Assembly (NCBI RefSeq): GCF_026151205.1
Contig: NC_087079.1
Coordinates: 13,045,945-13,109,944, forward strand
DNA: 64,000 bases
Reading direction: 5' to 3'
DNA from: Bolinopsis microptera
Taxonomy: Eukaryota; Ctenophora; Tentaculata; Lobata; Bolinopsidae
The notes under the pieces are model-generated. The model made no database searches. It was not told the origin of the DNA and was given only the letters and a program-made list of their open reading frames with translations. Numbering within the stretch: position 1 is the stretch's first letter; every line of letters starts with the position of its first letter. This document shows, one piece after another, positions 33,766 to 42,869 of the stretch. Position numbers and translations under genes: made by a program.

Positions 33766-35973
33766 ACATTTTCAGATCATAGACTTGTCATTGCTCGCAT
33801 CAATTTCAGCAACATTCATCTTTGTTTCAAACCTAAACAACGTCGTGTTCCTTCTTATAATATATCAGAACTTGTAAGCAACAAAGATATGCAACATAAA
33901 TATCACTTGGCCCTTGAAGGCAAGTTCTCAAATTTTGTGACCAGCAACGATCCAAATGCCGACCTTCAAAATCTTATGTCTCATGTTCGTGATGCTGCCA
34001 ATGTTTCCATCGGCCCAAAACCTAAAGCTCGCTTGAAACATCACAGCAGTGATGACACTCTCAAAGAGCTTGTTGAAAAGCGTCACGATCTCCGACAGCT
34101 ACTTAACAATAATCAATCTCTTGATCGAACTACATTGAGGTCATCCATCAACCACCTCACTAATAGTATCCAGAAAAGATTAGTTGAAGTGAGGTCTGCT
34201 CAAGCTGATCAGACCTATAGTGATATTACTAACACAAACGATTCAAGGAAAATGTTTGAAGCAGTAAGACATCTTCAGAAAAGTAAACCACCTAATAACT
34301 CGATTGGTGTTCATGATGAAAATGGCTGTTTGATTGCATCTGACGACATGAAAGCTTCTGTTGTTAGAGACTATCTCGAAAAACAGCTGACTCGCAATGA
34401 GCAACCTCTCGAGCCTTTTGAGGGACTACCACGTGCTCTCAATGTCCCTTTTACTGGAGTTGAAATACATGCAGCCACCTCTAGCTTGAAAAATGGGAGG
34501 GCAAATGGTCCCGATGGAATACCCAACGAGCTAATTAAGTACTCTAATAGTACAGTCCATGAACATTATGCTGGAATCATCAACAGTTGTTTCGAGACAC
34601 ATACTTTCCCCATTTCCATTGGAGAGGCTACTATAACACCCTTACAGAAGCCAAAAAAACCTATTGGTCCTCTGAAGAATTTACGTCCACTCACCTTGTC
34701 CAATGCAGCCAGAAAAATTCTGTCTATGGCTACTCTTAAAAGGATAGAAGAAAAAGTAAACGCCTTCACTGGTCCATGGCAGTGCGCATATAAACGCGCT
34801 CGTTCTTGTGCTGATATTGTTTGGTGTCAGCGAGTTCTACTGTCAGTTGTCCAAAGAAAGAAATGGGAGTATCATCGCATGGGCATTGATATGTCTAGTG
34901 CATTTGACACGATCAGACGCACTACGATTCTTGAACTCCTGAAACTGTGTGGCTGTACTGAGGATGAGCTGAGGATTGTCCGGTTGTTGTTGTCCAACAC
35001 AAAGCTACGGGTGAAGGTAAATGGAGTTCTTTCAGCCGAGTTTTTAAGTCTCCTTGGAGCTTTCCAAGGTGACTGTCTATCCGGCTGTCTGTTCACCCTT
35101 GTCTTGGCTGGTGCTTTGAATGAACTTAGATGGACTATAACAATCAGTTTAGATAGGCCGATCCCCCCGATTACTATTGCTGGCCTTCCACTTGACACTG
35201 AATATGCTGATGATGTTGACTTCAATGATGAAGAGGAAGACAACTTGAGAGCTATTTTGCCCCAGGCAACAGCTATACTCGAGAAATGGAACCTCTTTGT
35301 CAATGAAGACAAAACGGACTTCACTCATGTTTATTTAGCTAGTACGGGTGAAGTCGACAGTGATGGAAAATTAGTGTCGGGGAATGAAGCATGGAGGAAA
35401 AGTATCACTCTAGGGTCCGTCTTGTGTAGCAAAGCTGATATTCAGCGTCGCATAAACCTGGGATATGCTGCCTTTAACAATTACAAGAAGGCCTGGAGTG
35501 ATAAACTGCCCCTAAACAAACGTCTAATACTGTATAATGCTTTAGTCGTATCAGTTCTTATGTACAACTCATCCTGTTGGGCCGTCCCCAAAATATTCCT
35601 TGAAAAACTAGATGTTGTTCACCGCAGACATCTTCGCACTATTTTGAATATAAAGTACCCAGGAGTCATCTCCAACAAAAACTTGTATAAACGCTGCAAT
35701 GCTGAACCATTGTCAGAAAAAGTGGCCCGTAGTCGGTGGAGAATGTTAGGACATGTTTTGCGGGGTCCTATTGACGGACCAGCGTTTTCTTCCCTCATTT
35801 TTGCCATCAATACACTGGACTTACCAGGGAGAAGAGGAAGACCCCAAAGCAATCTATTCTCGCTGATTGTGCATGATTTATGTAAAAGAAATCTTTATTT
35901 AAATAATATCTTTGACCTGCATTATCTCCGTAATTTGAGTTATGACAAGAGATATTGGCGGAAATTGCAATGA
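33766..35973 (+). CDS. Reverse transcriptase of the second LINE, with endonuclease tail
   Basis: The frame is open from 33766; its first ATG is at 33889 (694 codons from there). The residues before the ATG, TFSDHRLVIARINFS, are the SDH end motif of an apurinic-type endonuclease, so the frame is a 5'-truncated polyprotein. From the Met: KNGRANGPDGIPNELIK (201-217), LRPLTL, AYKRARSCADIVW (300-312), the GIDMSSAFDTI palm motif (332-342), GAFQGDCLSG (390-399), catalytic EYADD (438-442), VNEDKTDF, and a C-terminal CWAVPK ... LPGRRGRPQSN region. All reverse transcriptase core motifs are intact. The element cannot be autonomous because most of the endonuclease is gone. Clade uncertain; clearly different from the LINE at 26.5-28.0 kb. 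Confidence 0.88.
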   Translation, partial: TFSDHRLVIARINFSNIHLCFKPKQRRVPSYNISELVSNKDMQHKYHLALEGKFSNFVTSNDPNADLQNLMSHVRDAANVSIGPKPKARLKHHSSDDTLKELVEKRHDLRQLLNNNQSLDRTTLRSSINHLTNSIQKRLVEVRSAQADQTYSDITNTNDSRKMFEAVRHLQKSKPPNNSIGVHDENGCLIASDDMKASVVRDYLEKQLTRNEQPLEPFEGLPRALNVPFTGVEIHAATSSLKNGRANGPDGIPNELIKYSNSTVHEHYAGIINSCFETHTFPISIGEATITPLQKPKKPIGPLKNLRPLTLSNAARKILSMATLKRIEEKVNAFTGPWQCAYKRARSCADIVWCQRVLLSVVQRKKWEYHRMGIDMSSAFDTIRRTTILELLKLCGCTEDELRIVRLLLSNTKLRVKVNGVLSAEFLSLLGAFQGDCLSGCLFTLVLAGALNELRWTITISLDRPIPPITIAGLPLDTEYADDVDFNDEEEDNLRAILPQATAILEKWNLFVNEDKTDFTHVYLASTGEVDSDGKLVSGNEAWRKSITLGSVLCSKADIQRRINLGYAAFNNYKKAWSDKLPLNKRLILYNALVVSVLMYNSSCWAVPKIFLEKLDVVHRRHLRTILNIKYPGVISNKNLYKRCNAEPLSEKVARSRWRMLGHVLRGPIDGPAFSSLIFAINTLDLPGRRGRPQSNLFSLIVHDLCKRNLYLNNIFDLHYLRNLSYDKRYWRKLQ

Positions 35974-36066
35974 AGTTCTTAATTTTTAGTATTTGTTTTA
36001 GGGAAAGATTAGACTCGGGCGTTGTTTTTTAAACTATCCCTTGTTTAGAACTTTGATTTAATAATG
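33766..36066 (+). mobile_element. 5'-truncated APE-type LINE inserted in arm A3
   Basis: The element starts inside the end of the endonuclease region and runs to a 3' tail with repeated TGATTTAATAA. It sits between the two halves of arm A3, at an AT-microsatellite target. The exact target duplication is obscured by AT repeats. Confidence 0.8.
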
Positions 36067-36230
36067 ATTTAATAATATATGAATTTAATGCCAACTTGAA
36101 TGAGTATAAAGTGGCATATTCAGTCAGTGATCCGATCGACCGATATGCTTACCTAAACACAAGGAAATGTTATGAGTTTACATTTCAGCTTTGTAAATTA
36201 TCCTGACATTATAATCAAAAAGAGATGATA
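36067..36230. repeat. Arm A3, remainder
   Basis: Continues with GAATTTAATGCCAACTTGAA and leads into hairpin H3. Confidence 0.75.
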
Positions 36231-36588
36231 TTTGACCAAAACCCATATTCATGGGTAGAGTGGAGCGCTGCCAGTGTCTCTCTTTCCCGAACAAAAGGCA
36301 ATGATATCAATTTGAATGACCGTTATCAAATGCAAAATTATACCGAGAATGAAATCGGTCGCTCGCTTTTCCCATTCATTTACAATTGAAATAGATTACA
36401 TGTTATAAATCGAAACTTATTACAATTCGTAAGCCATGAATGAGTGGGAAAAGCGAGCGACCGATTTCATTCTCGGTATAATTTTGCATTTGATAACGGT
36501 CATTCAAATTGATATCATTGCCTTTTGTTCGGGAAAGAGAGACACTGGCAGCGCTCCACTCTACCCATGATTATGGGTTTTGGTCAAA
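36231..36588. repeat. Hairpin H3
   Basis: Same family as H1 and H2, with a slightly longer loop (TTACAATTGAAATAGATTAC). Confidence 0.88.
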
Positions 36589-37627
36589 TATACATATATA
36601 TATATCAGGGATAGACGCTTTGCCAGTCAATTGTAACCTGTATTTAAGTGTCCATAGATTCAAAAGTATAAAAGATACAGCCATTTCCGACCACAGGTGT
36701 TGCAAATAATTGTTTACACTTAAGTTTACATTGTATAAAAAAATTATTTGACGTCATAAACACCCCTTGATGACGTCATCAAGTTTACCGTTTTTAAAAC
36801 TTGATTTTTGACAAAGTAATAACTTTTAAAATTAATTTTAACCCATTAAGAAGTAATTTTATTCAAAATCTGAGGAAATTTTCATCTTAGATAATTGTTC
36901 AAGCATTCTGAAAATCTACCGGAAAGTTTTTCTAGCTTGCTCCTTCATAAAGATATTCGTCATTGAAGTTTGTGCTTTTTTGAAGAATTATTTTATAAAA
37001 ACGTCAATTTTGCGATTTAGTATTCTCTGGTGTTGGGCCATACCTTGGGTTGTGGAGCTCAGTTCTGCTTCCTATAGGTATAAATTGTGCATTAGGCTAG
37101 TTTTAAAGTTGAAAATCGAAAAGTTGCACACGTGGGGACACGCCCAAATTGATAGAAAATTGCTAAAATCACTGAAAATTGCTGTTTTCGTCATTTTCTG
37201 TCAACTTTAGAGTGCCGTTGTGATTACAGTTCTTCTTGAAATACTTTGAAACTTTGCATGCTTATCAAGCTATATATAAAACAATTACATGCAAAAATTT
37301 ACGGCGATTCAATATTGAATGCGCACGCAACGTCCGCTCAAAGTTTGCACGTGCGAAAGGTGAGAATTTTGCTCATTCGTGATTTCCAACAAATTCTGCT
37401 TTGCCACGACAGTTTAATGTCATTATATATGAATTTAATGCCAACTTGAATGAGTATTAAGTGGCATATTCAGTCAGTGATCGACCGATATGCTTACCTA
37501 AACACAAGGAAATGTTTTTAAAGGAAAAATTTCGAAATTGTTGAAACTTCCTCCTTATTAATGAAGATATCAATTTATATTTCGACTTTATAAAGTACCC
37601 TGACATTATAATCAAAAAGAGATGATA
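36589..37627. repeat. Arm A4
   Basis: Third direct copy in the A2-A3-A4 orientation; palindrome CTTGATGACGTCATCAAG at 36766-36783. Confidence 0.85.
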
Positions 37628-38137
37628 TTTTACCAAAACCCATAATCATGGGTAGAGTGGACCGCTGCCAGTGTCTCTCTTTCCCAAACAAAAGGAAATG
37701 ATATTAATTTGATTGACCGTTCTCAAATGCAAAATGATACCGAGAATGAAATCGGTCGCTCGCTTTTCCCATTCATTTACAATTGTAATAGATTAAGAAG
37801 AACTGCCCAAAGGCAGCTGTACTCGGCAATAAAGATTCAATAAACTTCAGTTTATTCAATAAGTTATAACTACCACCCTTGTCCCTTACCCCGAAATACT
37901 AGGTATCGACCCGAACGCAACCCAAAGAGATTTGTACAGCATCTGATTGATGTAATCAATCGAAACTAATTACAATTCGTAAGCCGTGAATGAATGGGAA
38001 AAGCGAGCGACCGATTTCATTCTCGGTATCATTTTGCATTTGAGAACGGTCAATCAAATTAATATCATTTCCTTTTGTTTGGGAAAGAGAGACACTGGCA
38101 GCGGTCCACTCTACCCATGATTATGGGTTTTGGTAAA
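37628..38137. repeat. Hairpin H4 with ~170-bp insertion in its loop
   Basis: Arms as in H3. The loop is interrupted after AATAGATT (about 37790) by sequence running to about 37960 that contains AATAAAGATTCAATAAAC and is not found in the other hairpins. Confidence 0.8.
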
Positions 38138-38144
38138 ATACATA

Positions 38145-38576
38145 CATATATATATAGTATATATACTTCACGACAATCTGTTGTAAAACAGGGGTTCCAG
38201 AAAACCCACTTCCCGATACTCCTGAAACATGAAATTTTTTTACAGTCGATTTGGACAAGGTCTAGACGCCCTGCAAAGTTTCATATCTCTAACTCAATTT
38301 TAACATGGTTTTTAAGGCACCTGAATATGGCGATTTTGGGTTTTTTACCTAATTTCGTATTACATGCTGGCGCGTATTTTGCGCAAATTTCTTAAAAACC
38401 TCCTCATAACTATTTCTTATTCCTGTCATCTTTAACATTGAATTAGAATGTTTTGAACTTAAATATGCCTGCTGAACTACTTTCGATGAGTCTTAATGCC
38501 TGGAAAACAATAAAGGGGATATACTAGTATAGGGGGTAAATAGTATTGTGAATATAAGGGCGACGGTAATGCTTGC
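38145..38576. repeat. Inverted copy of the third S unit
   Basis: CACGACAATCTGTTGTAAAA to ATGCTTGCCAGCATTGTGAC is the reverse complement of the short S unit at 31085-31511, including its lack of the GC-rich hairpin. Confidence 0.85.
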
Positions 38577-39060
38577 CAGCATTGTGACAATTCCCAGCAC
38601 TTCCAGGCTATCAAATTAACTTACACTACTCAGCATTGCTTATCAGGGTGCCATAAACATTCATCACATATTTTCTTTAATGTGTGACAGAGTAAACCTG
38701 AATGCACCATCTAACGAAAAAAGTCGTCAAATATGTAGGTAATGGTCATATGTACCCATCCAATTAACTGGAAACTAAAAAATTTGGTCAAAAACGGCAG
38801 CAAGGGGTCCATATTTACTCCGTCACATGTTTATAGTGTGACAATGTAACCATTTCCGTGCCGGCCGTATTTAAGCGATATCTTATCACCTGATTAAGAT
38901 ATCTTTATGTGACAAAGTTAGCCTAGAGGATGAGACGATTATCCTAACCATCAAGGGTTTAAGTAATTTCATAGTGTGACAAAGTCAACTACACTGTGCC
39001 TTCTAATAGGGTCACTTATATTTACCAATATCCTCAAACTCAAATGAACGTGTCCTTATA
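38577..39060. repeat. TGTGACAAAGT-type units, right side
   Basis: TGTGACAGAGTAAAC (38683), TGTGACAATGTAACC (38837), TGTGACAAAGTTAGC (38911) and TGTGACAAAGTCAAC (38976) recur. The end at 39020-39057 is inverted relative to 24658-24693. Confidence 0.65.
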
Positions 39061-39284
39061 ATTATATGCTCTCTCGTACCACAATTAGAACGTCTATTAT
39101 TTTACTCTTAGTTCCCAAAAATTATTTCGACAAAAATTTTGGCGGCCCTCTCGTAAATTAATGGCACATATAAAATATAAATGTTTGCATTGCATTGACA
39201 CTTTTATTTGTCACTAGGACACTATACAATATACATGTACTTGTAGTTAAACTTGAATTATTTCACGTTCAATTCCATTGGAAA

Positions 39285-39470
39285 TAGTTTTCAACCAAAA
39301 CCCAAAATTGGGTAATAATATAAAGTGCATGGAACGTAACAAAAGTTTCCTTTTTCCAAATAAAAGGAAATGATATCAATTTAAATTACCGTTTCTGTAC
39401 TAAACGCGAAATGTTGCCGAGAATGAAATCGGCCGTGAATGAATCAGAATTAGAAAAGCGAACGACCAAT
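39285..39470. repeat. Diverged half hairpin (H5)
   Basis: CCAAAACCCAAAATTGGGTA, AAAAGGAAATGATATCAATT and CCGAGAATGAAATCGG are the H-family landmarks in order, but only one arm is present and it is more diverged. Confidence 0.65.
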
Positions 39471-39684
39471 ATAAACTGAAGTGTTTTTTCACATTATCTG
39501 GCATCCTGAGGATAGAAATAGCCGCAGAGATATATGTTTATCTTAGAAACATAGTATGTCCGCAGGCTAGGTTATCGTCAAGGGAAGCATTACCTTACCG
39601 CAGATGTTTACTTAACGGCTAGGAAAGATTCATAGATTCTTCTACTGGGTTAACTTCCGGTTACCTGATTAAGATTTGTATATG

Positions 39685-39752
39685 AAGTCTTGACCCCCAT
39701 ACCATTGTCGTGACCCCCATACCATCATGTCGTGACCCCCATACCATTGTCG
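39685..39752. repeat. Short tandem repeat, TGACCCCCATACCAT
   Basis: Three copies of (GTCG)TGACCCCCATACCAT, spaced ~20-25 bp. Confidence 0.75.
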
Positions 39753-40020
39753 GTCCACTTAGTGTCGGGTGCAAACGTGAGGTAAAGTAAGATCATTTCC
39801 AGAAATTTCAGAAATCCTCCAGAAATTTCAGAATGTTTAAGGGCTGTTCCACACCAATTATACAGTCTTAAAATATTTATTGATTCGTTGAATCAGTCAG
39901 TCGGCTAAGCTAATTTATCATTCGATCCCACCGCCAGCTCATTTCCGGACTTGTGTCTTATTTTCAATTTTCAATTTTCTTTGTCCATCAAATTTTCCTG
40001 AACGTCACGTATTATATTAT

Positions 40021-40294
40021 TGACTTTTTCCGCCAAGTGACCCTTGAAAACATCATATACTAGTAGAGTTTTCTGTGCCTCCAGCAGACCAAGGAGAACC
40101 TTTCCGTCGTTAACTTACGGCACAATAAAGTTCTCATAGTTGTCATATTCTGGAGAAAAAGTTCGAAATGCACAAATTTTTGAAAAAATTTCAACGGACT
40201 TTAACTTGGACGGACATTAATTGAACGGACATTAAAATGAACGCTAGGGCCTCCAGCGTTCAAGTAATGTCCGTCCAAATAAGGTCCGATAAGG
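40021..40294 (-). mobile_element. pogo/Tigger-like transposon, copy B (5' part)
   Basis: Begins with a 47-bp stretch identical to the end of copy A (24023-24069) and ends with the element terminus TCCGATAAGG next to TA. On the minus strand it encodes family text such as LLEAQKTLLVYDVFKGHLAE with breaks around it. Together with copy A it could represent one element split by the intervening 16 kb. Confidence 0.7.
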
Positions 40295-40858
40295 TAGGTA
40301 GATACTGAGCTGATAATCATACAGAAGGTGTAGTATAACTATAGGCTTACCTTCCATATAAAGTTGGTTTCATTCAAAAATATTGATATTTGACCATTAA
40401 TTTATGGGCCAAAATCGATCAAATTTGGTGTGTATGCCCAAATATGGTCATATGGTTTTTGGCTCATAACTCAGTCATCGATTCCCGATGTGGTGGCTCA
40501 GTCTGTTTATAAACAAGAAAGGTGGAAGGCTGACGTAGTCTGTATTTAAACAAGACTTAGACTTAAAGTGTAATGTACTATTACTAAATAAAACGCTCTC
40601 GTAACGATCGAAAACTAATAATCCAAATCCCGACGAATACTCGGTGACAATTTTAGAAGTCCTTATCTCCCAAAAACCTTATTTCATAAAAAAGGGCTCG
40701 TAAAATCTAATAAATATAGAAAAGGCCGAAGAACTAAAGATAAAAAGGTAAAGGTTCGAATATAAAATAGATGCGTGAGATAATATTAAAATTAAGAAGT
40801 GGCAAAAAACCGGTGAATAAAATTAAAGCCTAGCAACATCTACTTAACTACACCAGTT

Positions 40859-40886
40859 TTGCCAAGGACATTGTCCGACGTTGTTA
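40859..40886 (+). mobile_element. 28-bp inverted fragment of the pogo transposase region
   Basis: Exact reverse complement of 23901-23928 in copy A (TTGCCAAGGACATTGTCCGA and onwards). Confidence 0.6.
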
Positions 40887-41434
40887 TCAGGCACGTAGCC
40901 AGGATTTTTGTTTGGGCCTGGGGGGGGCCTCGGCGAGCGCTGCGGCAGGGGTCTGGTGGTGCAGCCCCCATGGCGGGGTCCAGGGGCGGAGCCCCTTGGC
41001 CTTTGCTGGGGGCTAGGGGGCGCAGCCCCCCCAGATAAATTTTGAGAAATGGGTGTTTTAGACGACATTCGGCATTAAATAAATTTTTTGGACAGCAATA
41101 AACTGGAACTGAAAAGAATCAAGTACTCACGTAAATTTGGTAACACAACAGCAATCTGCATTCTCCAATCAGAATTTACGATTTACTCAGGCCTCATTCT
41201 CTCATTTTCTTAAGCTTTTGACATTTCCTACGGTCTAGGGGACAAGGATGATGGAATAAGTACATGTATAGTGGGATTTGGGAAAACAGTACCGACTGCA
41301 GTCATAAACACAGCCCAGTTACCAGGCGACCATGGGGATTAGGGGGCTTATTTTTTTTTCTGGGGTTCAATTTTTTCTGGGGGAGGGCTGCAGTTCCCCT
41401 GGAAAAACCCCTCCCCCCTCGGGCCCCGGCTGAT
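40887..41434. mobile_element. Possible hAT-like non-autonomous element
   Basis: CAGGCACGTAGCCAGGATTT and the G-rich run after it resemble the terminal sequence of many hAT-type elements. The right side has a C-rich run ending CGGCTGA. The termini are only weakly complementary and no duplication is clear. The minus-strand Pro-rich frame here is not a gene. Confidence 0.35.
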
Positions 41435-42869
41435 TAAGTAATATGTGAACGATCCCTAAGTTCATTGCTGCATAATTCTGTATTATTTGATGGAAGTTTC
41501 AAATCAATTCATTTCCTTTGCTGGCTGCCTTAAGAATGGTTTTAGAAAACAGAAATTTGACTGTAAAATAGTACTTTAAGACCCCAATATTATTATTAAT
41601 AAGGATTAAGGCAAGATAAATTAATATTATTTTCTACTGTTTTTTCATCATGCCTGATCAGGTTCCTGTTATATGGAACGTATGTTACCCTAAATCTAAT
41701 ATTAAGCTTCTGAAAGACTTGCTTTTTTACTAGTAGTAGTACTAGTAGAGACAAATATTTATCATGTAAATAAAAAATGCGAAGAATCTAGAAGTAATTC
41801 ATCTGGTGGGTCAGCATGGTCTATTCTCATTCAATCTAGAAGTAAATGTTATCAAAAAATGCGAGGAATCTAGGAGTAGATGTTATCAAAAAATGCGAGG
41901 AATCTAGAAGTATAAGAGTATAGGGGTAGATCAGATCAGAGCGCAGTAAATGGAGGGATCATGATTAGGTGGAATTGAATCAATAAGTCCCTAGCTTCCT
42001 GGACAGAGGGGCTTATAAGTGTCGGTTCCCGGAAATATAAATAAAGATATAATCGTAATCTGATTCAGATGTCTAGGTTGGGAATTTAACTGGATCAGTG
42101 GATGTCACTGAGTCTAAAAAACGTGCAAACAAGTTAGAAACAGAGGGGTGAAGTGTCTTTGACTTGATCGCTGAGGACGGATTCCGCTCATTTTTTAAAT
42201 TTTTCGCATATTTTCTCTTGCTGAAAACCATACCCATTGTATTTATATATCATTTAGTCGCCCATTATTTTTTATTGTAGCGCTGTTTTCGTTTTACTAA
42301 CTGCTCCTTTTATAATGCTGTATCAAATAAGGTTTATCATACGCAATATATATCCTGAAATGAACAAATAGTGAAATAGTGAATTACATCACTTTCATTA
42401 TTTCATTTATGTATTTCTATTTTAACGGGTGATACTCGTAAAATATCTGTTCCATATATTTGATATTGTCCAACTCGGCGCGCGTCCTGGTAGGTTGTAA
42501 ACCTACAATTTCTATTATATGTCGCTATAAGGTATTGTCTTTTTAAAATTTTCAAATATGATTGTTACTGTGCAGTAAATAAACATGAATTGTCCTGTAG
42601 GAAACTTTATTATTGAGGCCAGAATGATTGTAATTGAGCATCCATGGATGTCCAGGCACCTGGCACAGGCTCACTTATCAGCTGAGTGACAAATGTGTTG
42701 AAGCTAGTGTCATCTTGACCTGATTTTTCTTCAGCAGTGCCATCATCCTTTTATTATGATCCAATTTGTGTTACTGTATCTTTAATTACTTTAAGTATGC
42801 TCACTGTTCTACTTTTAGATAGGAGACAAACAAAAAAAGAAAACAAACCCCCTCTAAGAAAAAGTGGAA
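41435..42869. other. Upstream region of the anchored-protein gene
   Basis: AT-rich, no exon recognised. A GCGAGGAATCTAG(G/A)AGTA phrase recurs between 41777 and 41910. The short open frame at 42737 overlaps exon 1 in another frame and is a shadow. Confidence 0.45.

Noticed and set aside
34566-35852. Minus-strand frames inside the second LINE
   Set aside because: Shadows of the plus-strand reverse transcriptase frame.
40844-41068. Pro-rich minus-strand frame
   Set aside because: Arises from the G-rich run of a hAT-like terminus; no domain.
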